Below, in pieces: positions 39,065-46,934 of a DNA stretch of 64,000 nucleotides. Below the pieces are notes generated by a model. It ran no database searches and was not told the DNA's origin. It worked only from the letters and a program-made list of their open reading frames with translations. Origin of the DNA: Coprobacillus sp. (GTDB lineage: Bacteria; Bacillota_I; Bacilli_A; RFN20; CAG-826). Location of the stretch: assembly GCA_021203905.1 (NCBI GenBank), contig JAJQAG010000003.1:62001-126000 (forward strand), given 5' to 3'. Within the stretch, counting starts at the first letter, position 1; each line of letters begins with the position of its first letter. The translations under genes were made by a program, and so were the position numbers.

Positions 39065-39073
39065 ATTATAACA
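39065..39073 (-). promoter_or_regulatory. Second, extended -10 promoter upstream of oppA
   Basis: Minus strand TGTTATAAT (TG-n-TATAAT). It would give a leader of about 180 nt. No clear -35. The stretch 38962-39152 has no gene. Confidence 0.5.
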
Positions 39074-39152
39074 CAGCTAAAATAGTTCTTGTCTAGTAAA
39101 AAAATTTCTATAGAACTAATATTATTGATAATATTAGATAAACGACTTTTTC

Positions 39153-39527
39153 TTATCCCAAGAAGGGGAAATGACCCGCGATAGCGTAGACGATATCAAA
39201 GGCCACAAAGACGAGGATAGTGATGATCGCGGAGAAGTATAAAGGCCATCTTCTCACCCAAATATTTGTCTTAATTTCTATTGGAAGAGGTCCATCCCAA
39301 TCTTTTTGCTTTTTTCTCCATCTTCCAGAGATGACATCACCCCAAATGAACCCAATAAAGAAAAGAACCACACCAAGTAATCCCATAAGGTAGATGTAAC
39401 CATTAAAGACATTTCCATTACCCGCCCAAATGGTGATACCAAGGATGAGTAAGGGAAGCCCCACACCGATGACGGTGAGTATCGCTGTGGCAATATAGAC
39501 TTTGTAGTTCTTTAAGGCTTGTTTCAT
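39153..39527 (-). CDS. Small four-span membrane protein
   Basis: 124 residues, mostly membrane: spans at about 11-35, 45-63 and 95-118 with a basic loop (GRWRKKQKDWDGPLP) between. No family recognised. A possible promoter (TTTACT-16-CATAAT) lies about 30 nt before the ATG, and GAG is the only Shine-Dalgarno-like element. It lies directly upstream of the opp promoters on the same strand, with no terminator visible between. Confidence 0.6.
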   Translation of the reverse strand: MKQALKNYKVYIATAILTVIGVGLPLLILGITIWAGNGNVFNGYIYLMGLLGVVLFFIGFIWGDVISGRWRKKQKDWDGPLPIEIKTNIWVRRWPLYFSAIITILVFVAFDIVYAIAGHFPFLG

Positions 39528-39571
39528 AAACTCAACGATTGTTCTCTATAATTATGCACTAAATGAATGGT

Positions 39572-39600
39572 TAGTAAATAAAAAAGAAGCAGAGCTTCTC
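39572..39600 (-). terminator. Intrinsic terminator after the small acidic gene
   Basis: Minus strand AGAAGC-TCT-GCTTCT followed by TTTTTATTT. It stands 36 nt after the stop at 39636. Confidence 0.75.
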
Positions 39601-39604
39601 TAGA

Positions 39605-39622
39605 TAACCTTATATAAGGTTA
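39605..39622. repeat. 18-bp perfect palindrome
   Basis: TAACCTTATATAAGGTTA. It lies between the acidic small gene and its terminator; as RNA it makes a second hairpin. Confidence 0.8.
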
Positions 39623-39635
39623 GATAAGACAACGA

Positions 39636-39782
39636 TTATAAATCATCCTCAAGGAGAGAATCTTCTTCACCGAGAGATTCTTCATACTCTTCGGCTTCTT
39701 CAATGATGGTGCATAACTCCACGGTTTCTTCTTCTGTGAGGGTGCTTTCATCAAGATCAACTTTTACTTCATCGTCGTCCAT
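39636..39782 (-). CDS. Putative 48-residue acidic protein
   Basis: A minus-strand frame of 48 codons starting MDDDEVKVDLDESTLTEEET and ending LGEEDSLLEDDL. More than 40 % of residues are Asp or Glu, and there is a single Cys. No clear Shine-Dalgarno precedes the ATG. Support for it being real: it fills a gap that holds nothing else, and a terminator follows in the correct orientation. It resembles the acidic delta/anti-sigma-like tails or DNA mimics only in composition. No family recognised. Confidence 0.5.
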   Translation of the reverse strand: MDDDEVKVDLDESTLTEEETVELCTIIEEAEEYEESLGEEDSLLEDDL

Positions 39783-39925
39783 AGCATTAATATATCTTAA
39801 TTCCACTATGAATAATATTCATTTTTGTTTTATTTTTTAGACAATGTAAATTATTACTCACTATGTGAGTTAATATGATACTAAATGATTAGTTATTTTA
39901 TCTCTTTTATGCAATAATAAAGGAC

Positions 39926-40642
39926 ATGACTAAGGAAGAAAAACTCCACACTAATGTTTCAAATAATCTCGCTTTCTACCGTAAAGCAAGTGGTTACACT
40001 CAACTAGAGATTGCGGAAAAGCTTTCCTATACCGATAAAGCGGTCTCTAAATGGGAGAGGGGAGAATCCTTCCCTGATATTTTTGTTCTCCACCAATTAG
40101 CGGATCTCTATGGTATCTCTGTAAATGATTTCTATAGAGATAAACCCAAGAAAGTGATGTCAAAAAAGACCAAGAGAAGATTCTTTACCGCGTTGATATC
40201 TCTTGTCTTTGTCTGGCTCATCGCTGTGGTCATCTACGTCATTCTCATGCTCTCCTATGAGAATAGAGATCCCATGCCTGAGATTTGGCTCACATTCCTC
40301 TTTGCCACAATCCCATCATTTATTCTGCTTCTCTCTTTCGCGGGTGTTTGGCATAACAGATTACTAGTCTTAGTCTTTGAGACACTCCTCATCTGGAGTC
40401 TGCTCTCTTGTGTGTACACACCACTATATCTATTCATAGATCCGAAGATTGAACTCTTGTACTTAATCTATATAGTGGGGGTACCACTTCAAGTATTAGT
40501 TATTCTTCAATACTTCCTCCACTGGTCCTTTGCGGGCGCTATGGAAGCGGTAAGAAAAGCTTTTGGTAAGAAAAAACCTGAAGAAGTTATTCCTCCTATG
40601 ACTGATGATGACACCAACCAAGAGAATCCTCCTCAGGATTAA
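39926..40642 (+). CDS. Membrane-anchored XRE-family transcriptional regulator
   Basis: 238 residues. Residues 10-65 are an HTH_3 DNA-binding domain (NLAFYRKASGYTQLEIAEKLSYTDKAVSKWERGESFPD...LADLYGISVNDF). After a basic linker there are about four membrane spans (residues 82-215) and a charged Pro-rich tail. Such HTH-plus-membrane proteins often sense membrane stress or peptides. The start follows AAAGGAC only 1 nt away and an AATAAT box 7 nt away, so initiation may be leaderless. Divergent from the acidic small gene, 143 bp apart. Confidence 0.85.
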   Translation: MTKEEKLHTNVSNNLAFYRKASGYTQLEIAEKLSYTDKAVSKWERGESFPDIFVLHQLADLYGISVNDFYRDKPKKVMSKKTKRRFFTALISLVFVWLIAVVIYVILMLSYENRDPMPEIWLTFLFATIPSFILLLSFAGVWHNRLLVLVFETLLIWSLLSCVYTPLYLFIDPKIELLYLIYIVGVPLQVLVILQYFLHWSFAGAMEAVRKAFGKKKPEEVIPPMTDDDTNQENPPQD

Positions 40643-40651
40643 TTTCTTTCT

Positions 40652-41536
40652 TTAATTAGATTTATTTTTGGACCAGGAGACTGGTTCTTTATTTATAAAG
40701 AGCACTCCTAAGGTCTTAGGACCACAGTGGGTGGCAATTGTTGCCCCTGCATGTCCTTCAATGATTCTCTTAAAGCCTCTCTCTTCTAGAACCTTTCTGG
40801 CCGCTTCAACCATCTCTCTAGTAGCGCTTGGATAAGTAATATACACTCTCTCTAGGTCAGGATCAGGGAATTGCTCTAAGAGTTGTCTTGTATAATCTTC
40901 AATAATCTTGGGGTCCGCTCCACGATAACGATTGAGAGATCTCATCTCTCCATGATCCACGATTATCTGGGGCTTAATATGAAGGACATTGGCAAAGAGC
41001 ATGGTGAGTCCAGAGCAACGTCCTCCTTTATATAAGTATGTAAGAGTGTTTACGACGAAAGATGCTTGGGTATTAGGGATGACTTCATTCTCAAGTCTCT
41101 CTGCAATCTCTATAGCAGTGGCTTCACTATTCTCGTTTATGAAGTCGCGGGCTTTCATAACGATGAGAGCGATAGCGCTGGAGAGGGTGAGAGAATCAAC
41201 CACGACAACCTTACCATCAAACTTCTCTGCGGCTTTCTTGGCTTCCTCACATGTAGCGGAGCTTTTTGAGGTGAAACTGATGTGAAGTACTTGGTCACTA
41301 TCTTTTAATAGTTCGGTAAAATACTCAGTAAATTGGGCTTCATTGATGGCGGTGGTACGAGTGAGATTACCAGTCTGATCATAATAATCAAAGACATCTT
41401 GAGCGGTGATATCCACTCCATCAATCTTTACCTCTTCTCCCATAATGACGTTGGTGTGGATGACTTTCACATCAAACTCTTGGGCAATTTCATCAGGGAT
41501 GTCAGCGAATGTTTCCGTGCTTAAACAGATCTTCAT
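40652..41536 (-). CDS. DegV-family fatty-acid-binding protein
   Basis: 294 residues from the ATG at 41536, chosen for its GGAGG 8 nt upstream. The DegV pattern is clear: STETFADIPDEIAQEFDVKVIHTNVIMG, TRTTAINEAQFTEYF (T-S-x-P-like loop), LHISFTSKSSATCEEA, VVDSLTLSSA, and the ending HAGATIATHCGPKTLGVLFI. Homologues (FakB) bind a fatty acid and present it to the kinase FakA, which is not in this window. Faces the convergent HTH gene, with 9 bp between stops. Confidence 0.92.
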   Translation of the reverse strand: MKICLSTETFADIPDEIAQEFDVKVIHTNVIMGEEVKIDGVDITAQDVFDYYDQTGNLTRTTAINEAQFTEYFTELLKDSDQVLHISFTSKSSATCEEAKKAAEKFDGKVVVVDSLTLSSAIALIVMKARDFINENSEATAIEIAERLENEVIPNTQASFVVNTLTYLYKGGRCSGLTMLFANVLHIKPQIIVDHGEMRSLNRYRGADPKIIEDYTRQLLEQFPDPDLERVYITYPSATREMVEAARKVLEERGFKRIIEGHAGATIATHCGPKTLGVLFINKEPVSWSKNKSN

Positions 41537-41600
41537 AAAGATTTCCTCCACGACACCCCTGTCTTATATGTTCTTTACTTCAAAGAGAAGTAATTATGTA

Positions 41601-41612
41601 CCATGTGGTGGA
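41601..41612. repeat. 12-bp direct repeat, copy 1, at the 3' end of ssrA
   Basis: CCATGTGGTGGA; overlaps the last bases (ACCA) of the tmRNA gene. The same 12 bases recur at 41968-41979. Confidence 0.8.
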
Positions 41613-41969
41613 GCCGGCGGTATCGAAACCGCGTCCGATATCAATCTCCCAGTAACCTCTACAGCTTAGATAGATTTTAAGATTTAACCACTAGGGAATG
41701 TTCTATCGCATCCTAGGGGCGAGACTAATGAATGTTCATCGTGTTTTATTAGTCATCGACACAATATATTCTTCTGCTATGACACCCTTTTATTCTTAGA
41801 AGAATAGAAGAATAGAGGACGCGCTCTAAATTAAGCTAGAGCGAGACTTGGAGTGCTACGTGCACTCTCGAAATAACTAGGTTTGGCAGTTATTTTTATA
41901 ACGTGATGATTACGTCATCACTCGGCTGCTATTACTAGGCCACTAACACCGTCGAATCCATTCGACCCC
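41606..41969 (-). ncRNA. ssrA: Transfer-messenger RNA (tmRNA)
   Basis: One-piece tmRNA of about 364 nt. The ends form the tRNA-like domain: acceptor GGGGTCG pairs with CGGCTCC before ACCA; the 5' side continues AATGGATTCGACGGTG, and the 3' side has the T-arm GCGG-TTTCGAT-ACCGC. The tag frame is at 41887-41831: GCC resume codon, then a reading frame encoding AKPSYFESARSTPSLALA and TAA. The LALA end is a typical degradation signal for ClpXP/FtsH-class proteases. It rescues ribosomes together with SmpB (4.0-4.5 kb). An extended -10 (TGC-TACCAT, 41988-41983) lies just upstream. Confidence 0.97.
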
Positions 41970-41979
41970 ATGTGGTGGA
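41968..41979. repeat. 12-bp direct repeat, copy 2, at the 5' end of ssrA
   Basis: CCATGTGGTGGA, identical to 41601-41612 and in the same orientation; it includes the first two bases of the tmRNA. Confidence 0.8.
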
Positions 41980-42089
41980 AATATGGTAGCATATCTAAAA
42001 ATAAAAATAAATATTCTATCGGAGAAATTTTCCACTATTATTTGTAAAATAAACATTATTCCTATAAAATAATCTAACGACTGGAAAAT

Positions 42090-43346
42090 ATGAAAGACAC
42101 TACAAAAAATAACCTTCGAAACGGATTCGGTTCACTCTGGAAAAATAACTGTTGTATAGAAGCAGGTAAATCTATGTCATTCTGGCTTGCCACGATTTTA
42201 ATGGTGGTCGCTTGCTTCCTTCCCGTTATCCCCACGATGACCAATACAGCGACCACCCATGGTCGGGAATTCCTTTCAGGTTATTCATATTCGTATGAAT
42301 TCCACCTCTCCTCCGCGATGATGGATCTCTCTCTTGAGGGATATGAATTAAAGGTTGAGGGAATTAGTGGGGTGAGACGTAGTGAAACCTTACAAGCCTA
42401 TATTGATGGGGATCCTTATATCCCCTCAACAGAAGAAGACCTTGTTCCTATTGCCTCCTATGTCAATGATGGGGGTCAATACGATGGCCAATATGATTTA
42501 CTTGTTTATTACTCAGAGAGAAAGACAGATTCTTCTCTCAATGATTTAATTTATCAAATTGAGATGACTGAGTATGTCAGTGGCACTACAGATGTGTGGG
42601 AAGCCTCAAGAGATGAATTTAAGAGCAAATACCGCCCATCATTTATTGTTTTCAATACAAACTATGTCTACACCGAAGTGATGAACCCAAGTAGTACAGA
42701 TACAGAGGAACTCACCTATGACACAGTAGATGATACTGGAGCGAGCGTCAGTGTAACAACCTCTATCTTCTCCTATGCACAGATGTTCTCTGGTGACTGG
42801 TACCACCACACCATTGGAGAGGAACTTATCGGTGACTACCTTAATGTGACTATTGACTATTCGGATGCCTTCTATCTCCTTGATGGGGATTACTCTAATG
42901 TCACCATTGGAGAGGAAGATGAAGATGGAAACCGCTACGTATATGTAACCGCACCAACAAACGAAGAAGAGAAGGATGCTCTATTGCGTAATAGTGCGTA
43001 TCAGTTAGGATTCGCAGAGAACTGGTATACATCCTTTGATAATAACTTTAAGACTTCTAAGAATGCTTCCCTCACTTACACAACACTGCTTTACTTTGCA
43101 ATATATCTCGTTATCGGGGTGTTCCTTGGATTAATTATCTACTTGTTAACACGTGGAAAGAACAATTACTACCGATACCTCAAGTTCATGACTTGCCAGA
43201 AGATTACCGCTTGGACAGCGGTGACCCCTTCCTTAATTGCGATGATTCTGGGATTCTTCATGCCAAACTATGCGATTGTCTTCTACATCGCTCTGTTCGG
43301 TCTCCGTATCATGTGGATGTGCATGATGCAGTTAAGAGGATCCTAA
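42090..43346 (+). CDS. Membrane protein with large extracytoplasmic domain, unknown function
   Basis: 418 residues. A short N-terminal cytoplasmic segment, one span (SFWLATILMVVACFLPVIPTM), about 285 residues outside rich in Asp/Glu/Tyr/Ser/Thr, then three spans near the C-terminus (LLYFAIYLVIGVFLGLIIYLL and after). The topology recalls permease-like or DUF1189-type proteins, but no motif identifies it. There is no Shine-Dalgarno; a TATAAAAT box lies about 20 nt before the ATG. Monocistronic, with a terminator behind. Confidence 0.68.
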   Translation: MKDTTKNNLRNGFGSLWKNNCCIEAGKSMSFWLATILMVVACFLPVIPTMTNTATTHGREFLSGYSYSYEFHLSSAMMDLSLEGYELKVEGISGVRRSETLQAYIDGDPYIPSTEEDLVPIASYVNDGGQYDGQYDLLVYYSERKTDSSLNDLIYQIEMTEYVSGTTDVWEASRDEFKSKYRPSFIVFNTNYVYTEVMNPSSTDTEELTYDTVDDTGASVSVTTSIFSYAQMFSGDWYHHTIGEELIGDYLNVTIDYSDAFYLLDGDYSNVTIGEEDEDGNRYVYVTAPTNEEEKDALLRNSAYQLGFAENWYTSFDNNFKTSKNASLTYTTLLYFAIYLVIGVFLGLIIYLLTRGKNNYYRYLKFMTCQKITAWTAVTPSLIAMILGFFMPNYAIVFYIALFGLRIMWMCMMQLRGS

Positions 43347-43360
43347 AAGTAATAGAGATA

Positions 43361-43390
43361 AATAAAAGCACCCTTTGGGTGCTTTTTTAA
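43361..43390. terminator. Bidirectional terminator between 42090 gene and the rlmH operon
   Basis: AAAAGCACCC-TTT-GGGTGCTTTTTT. Usable on both strands; the minus-strand gene's stop codon lies in the T-tract. Confidence 0.85.
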
Positions 43391-43725
43391 TCTCCATAAT
43401 CACTTCCTCGAGACTTATCTTCAACATATATATTCAGTGGATCGGTGATGTCAGTAATCTCTAGATAGATATAACCATCCACAACGGTCTGGGGATATTC
43501 ATAAGACGCTGTAAAGACAATATGCTTATTCTTTCTTACAAGTCGGAACAACTCCTGTATGATAGCAGGGAAGGACTCTTTTCTTAATTCTTTAAAGCCA
43601 ATGAGTTGTGTGTAAAAGGCGGGCTCAATATAAAATCTCTCTCCTGAGTCTAATTCATAAAGAGTGGAGAATGGGTTCTCCTTGTCTTCAATGACTTTTA
43701 AGCCTTCAAATTCTTCGTACTTCAT
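43387..43725 (-). CDS. Conserved-looking small protein of unknown function
   Basis: 112 residues, soluble, with alternating strands and one helix; no Cys motifs and no membrane segment. It begins KYEEFEGLKVIEDKENPFS and ends in a charged SRGSDYGD tail. Overlaps rlmH by 4 nt, so it is translated as the last gene of the gdpP-rplI-dnaB-walJ-rlmH unit. I do not recognise a family. Confidence 0.65.
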   Translation of the reverse strand: MKYEEFEGLKVIEDKENPFSTLYELDSGERFYIEPAFYTQLIGFKELRKESFPAIIQELFRLVRKNKHIVFTASYEYPQTVVDGYIYLEITDITDPLNIYVEDKSRGSDYGD

Positions 43726-44198
43726 TTGTGATATACCTCGTTGTTGTGGATCTTGAACGCTCGATAGATTTGTTCAAGAAGGATAAGTCTTGTCATTGTG
43801 TGTAGGTAGGTTAGTTTAGAAAGGGAGAGACTATCATCCACTCTCTCTTTCACACTATCACTCAATCCATAAGATCCTCCGATGACAAATGTGATATTGC
43901 CTCCACCTTTTTCAAGGTTAGTGTATAGATAGCTAGAGAACTGTATAGAGTCCATTTCCTCCTTATTAAGATCTAGAGCGATAACCACTCGATCATCCTT
44001 AACGGCTTTTAGGATGCGTTCTCCTTCGAGATTCTTAGCCTTTTCTATCTCCGCTGGTGTGTCCGATAACACTGGTTCATCCTTTAATTCTATTTCTTCA
44101 ATCTTGCAATAAGGATTAATCCGAGTTTTATATTCGTTTATGCCAGTTTTAAGATAGTTTTCTTTTATTTTACCAACAGAAACAATCTTTATTTTCAT
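43722..44198 (-). CDS. rlmH: 23S rRNA (pseudouridine1915-N3)-methyltransferase RlmH
   Basis: 158 residues, SPOUT fold. Signatures: IVSVGKIKENYLKTGINEYKTRI at the start, VIALDLNKEEMDS, the SAM-binding knot FVIGGSYGLSDSV, and the C-terminal LTYLHTMTRLILLEQIYRAFKIHNNEVYHK ending in the invariant YHK. It methylates a pseudouridine in helix 69. Overlaps walJ by 4 nt, the usual Firmicutes neighbour. Confidence 0.97.
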   Translation of the reverse strand: MKIKIVSVGKIKENYLKTGINEYKTRINPYCKIEEIELKDEPVLSDTPAEIEKAKNLEGERILKAVKDDRVVIALDLNKEEMDSIQFSSYLYTNLEKGGGNITFVIGGSYGLSDSVKERVDDSLSLSKLTYLHTMTRLILLEQIYRAFKIHNNEVYHK

Positions 44199-44944
44199 TG
44201 TTCCCCTCCACGGACAACTTCATCTGGTTTTCCACACTTAATAATATACTTATCAATATTAATGTGGGCCATTAAAAAGCATTTACGATAAGCCTCAAGA
44301 GCTTTTTCGGGAGAGTTACATTCTTGAGACATATGACATAAGACAATTTCTTTAGTGTTGGGCCCAATAATGGAGGTCGTAGCAGAAGCGCTGTCCTCAT
44401 TACTAAGATGCCCAGTGGACGACTGAATTCGGCTTTTTAATGCATAACTACGATTTGACTTCACTAACATAGAAATATCATGGTTAGATTCAATCAATAA
44501 GTAGGTTGGGTTTTTCACATACTTTAAATTGTCGTTAATGAACTTCCCGGTATCTGTCATATAGAGAAGGGAACTACCTTCACCCTTAATAAAATAGCCA
44601 CAGGCAATGACTGTATCATGGCTTGTAGCAATAGGGGTGATAGTTAAATCTTTTATCTTAAATTCTTTATAGAGTTCGACTTCGTTATATTTATGATCAT
44701 CTGGGAGAGCATCTTTTAAAGCGTAAACCTTTGAATAATCAATCTGCTTATAGTCTATGTAGTGATCACTATGGTCATGAGTGTATAAAATAGCGTCTAG
44801 CCTCTTAAAGGTTAATTGATTCTGGAACAATTCTTGTTCCACTCTCGCAAGACTAATACCCATGTCTACAAGGATAGCGGTATCTTTTTCAATGACTAAG
44901 AGACAATTCCCTTGGGAAGAAGAAGCGATGAGAGAATACTTCAT
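44195..44944 (-). CDS. walJ: Metallo-beta-lactamase-fold hydrolase WalJ/YycJ-like
   Basis: 249 residues. The metal site is YTHDHSDHYID (HxHxDH), with further ligands in ATSHDT, ESNHD and the C-terminal LCHMSQECN. N-terminal ASSSQGNCLLVIEKDTAILVDMGIS is typical of YycJ proteins, likely nucleases or phosphodiesterases. Here it sits with rlmH and dnaB rather than with walRK. SD GAGG lies in the dnaB end; 2 nt between dnaB stop and start. Confidence 0.9.
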   Translation of the reverse strand: MKYSLIASSSQGNCLLVIEKDTAILVDMGISLARVEQELFQNQLTFKRLDAILYTHDHSDHYIDYKQIDYSKVYALKDALPDDHKYNEVELYKEFKIKDLTITPIATSHDTVIACGYFIKGEGSSLLYMTDTGKFINDNLKYVKNPTYLLIESNHDISMLVKSNRSYALKSRIQSSTGHLSNEDSASATTSIIGPNTKEIVLCHMSQECNSPEKALEAYRKCFLMAHINIDKYIIKCGKPDEVVRGGEQ

Positions 44945-44946
44945 TA

Positions 44947-46485
44947 TTAATCCTCATCATCAAAAGGGGTGCTAGAAGCATTCAATACCGCTTGATAATC
45001 ATCTGGAATTTGCTCAAACTTACCAAATGACTTATGGAAGAATAATCGCACTTGACCGGTTTGCCCATTTCTATTCTTGGCAATGTTAAGAACACAGAGA
45101 GAAGTTCCTTTAGGATCTGGATGACCAGTGAGTTTCTCGTTCTGCTCTTGAACTAGTTGGAAATTCTCCTCAAATGTTAGATCCTCGGGTTTCTTATAAC
45201 TGCTAATCTTCTTTTCGCCTTTATTGTAATAGTCAGAACGATAAATAAGCATAACCACATCGGCATCTTGTTCGATAGCGCCACTCTCTCTTAAATCTGA
45301 AAGTTGAGGGATATGATCGCCGCCTCTTTCATCAACACTTCTAGATAATTGAGAAACAAGAATAATAGGGATATCAAGATTACGAGCGAGATTCTTCACC
45401 GCTTGAGATATCTTTCTTACTTCTTCTTGACGATTATCGTTGTTATTACGAGTGGCACTCGTCGTCGCAATAAGACCAAGATAATCAATAATAATTAAGC
45501 CCAAATTCGAATCAGAAGCCTTTAATTTGCGGGATTTATTCTCAATATCGATTAAATTAGCACCCGCAGTATCATCAATGTAAATAGGGGCGTTTGCCAC
45601 TCTTTGAAGGCCATCATTGACCTTACCTTTATCTTGAGCGGTCATAATGCCAGTATTTAAGGATTGGAGATTAACATATGATGTTGAAGCAGTAAGACGC
45701 TTAATTAAGGCTTTTCTATCCATTTCAAGAGAGAATATGGCGACAGAAACCTTACCCATGGTGGCAGCGTTATACGCAAAATTAAGAGCGAGCGCGGTTT
45801 TCCCCACACTTGGTCTAGCACCAATAATAGTAACTTCCCCCTTCTTAAAACCGGAGGTTAATTTGTTAATCGTGGTGAAGCCTGTATCCACACCAACGAC
45901 TTCATTTTGCTCTGTATCTCCGCTCTTTTTCTCTAATTCAATAAGTTCTTCACTTACTTCCGCCGCAATTTCAGAAGCTTTCTTAAAGTATGGGGAGATT
46001 CTTTTTTCCGCAGCTTCGTGAACCTTTAATTCAGCTTGAGAGATGAATCCATCCATATCCTCAATCGCCTCTGTTCCCGCTTGATAATCAATATCTCTCA
46101 TCGTGTTAAGCATGTTTCTTAAGACAGAGTTATTCACAACGACTGAGAGGTTATAGTCTAAGTTTAAAAGAGAGGTGACAGTATCAGCACATTCATTGAG
46201 GTATTCACTACCTCCCACTCTTTCAAGACACTTAAACTCTCCGAGTTTAGAAGTGACGGTTTGGATGTCAACGTTGTCGTTGCCTCTATCAAGGGCAAGC
46301 AAGGCCCGATAAATGTCTTGGTGTTTAGGAAGATAGAAGTTGTCTTCGTGAACCGTGGTTAAAACTGTAAGAAGAGCGTCCTTACTGACCATAGCGGCTC
46401 CTAAGACATATTGTTCAGCGGCCTCAGAATAAGGTTGATGACCACTTTCAAATGGAATCGTGTTTTGATTTTTTCTTGATGGCAT
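44947..46485 (-). CDS. dnaB: Replicative DNA helicase DnaB/DnaC
   Basis: 512 residues, somewhat longer than the usual 450. N-terminal domain PYSEAAEQYVLGAAM..., linker helix, then the RecA-like ATPase with Walker A GARPSVGKTALALNFA, Walker B GLIIIDYLGLI, QLSRSVDERGGDHIPQLSDLRESGAIEQDADVVMLIYR and the C-terminal AKNRNGQTGQVRLFF. Unwinds DNA at the fork. An insertion after YRSDYYNKG (about residues 420-450) explains most of the extra length. Shares one base with the rplI stop. Confidence 0.96.
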   Translation of the reverse strand: MPSRKNQNTIPFESGHQPYSEAAEQYVLGAAMVSKDALLTVLTTVHEDNFYLPKHQDIYRALLALDRGNDNVDIQTVTSKLGEFKCLERVGGSEYLNECADTVTSLLNLDYNLSVVVNNSVLRNMLNTMRDIDYQAGTEAIEDMDGFISQAELKVHEAAEKRISPYFKKASEIAAEVSEELIELEKKSGDTEQNEVVGVDTGFTTINKLTSGFKKGEVTIIGARPSVGKTALALNFAYNAATMGKVSVAIFSLEMDRKALIKRLTASTSYVNLQSLNTGIMTAQDKGKVNDGLQRVANAPIYIDDTAGANLIDIENKSRKLKASDSNLGLIIIDYLGLIATTSATRNNNDNRQEEVRKISQAVKNLARNLDIPIILVSQLSRSVDERGGDHIPQLSDLRESGAIEQDADVVMLIYRSDYYNKGEKKISSYKKPEDLTFEENFQLVQEQNEKLTGHPDPKGTSLCVLNIAKNRNGQTGQVRLFFHKSFGKFEQIPDDYQAVLNASSTPFDDED

Positions 46486-46934
46486 TACTCTATACCTCCT
46501 ACATGAACATTTATGACCCCGATGACATCCTTATCGAGTTCCACTCTAACATTTGTGTAACCAAATGTTGAGATGTTTCCTTTATCAATGAATTTGCGTC
46601 GATCAATATCAATATTGTATTCACTCATTAATTTATCAGTAATTTGTTTAGGAGAAATAGACCCAAACATCTTAGAATCCTTTCCCCCTTTCATTTCAAA
46701 CTCAAGGGTAATTCCTTTAAGCGTTTCCACCAACGCTAAAGCATCATTATGTTTGTTTTCTTTAGCAATTCGGGCGTCTTCTTCTTGTTTATTAAGAATT
46801 TCCATGCTTTTATCTGTTTGGGGGACTGCAAGATGACGAGGAATAAGGAAATTAGAAGCATAGCCATTGGATACTTCCACAACTTGGTCTTTCTTCCCAA
46901 CTCCTTTGACATCGCTTAAAAGGATAACTTTCAT
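46485..46934 (-). CDS. rplI: 50S ribosomal protein L9
   Basis: 149 residues: MKVILLSDVKGVGKKDQVVEVSNGYASNFLIPRHLA is the N-terminal L9 domain, followed by the long connecting helix and a C-terminal domain containing KMFGSISPKQI. Overlaps gdpP by 4 nt; GGAGG before the start. Confidence 0.96.
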   Translation of the reverse strand: MKVILLSDVKGVGKKDQVVEVSNGYASNFLIPRHLAVPQTDKSMEILNKQEEDARIAKENKHNDALALVETLKGITLEFEMKGGKDSKMFGSISPKQITDKLMSEYNIDIDRRKFIDKGNISTFGYTNVRVELDKDVIGVINVHVGGIE

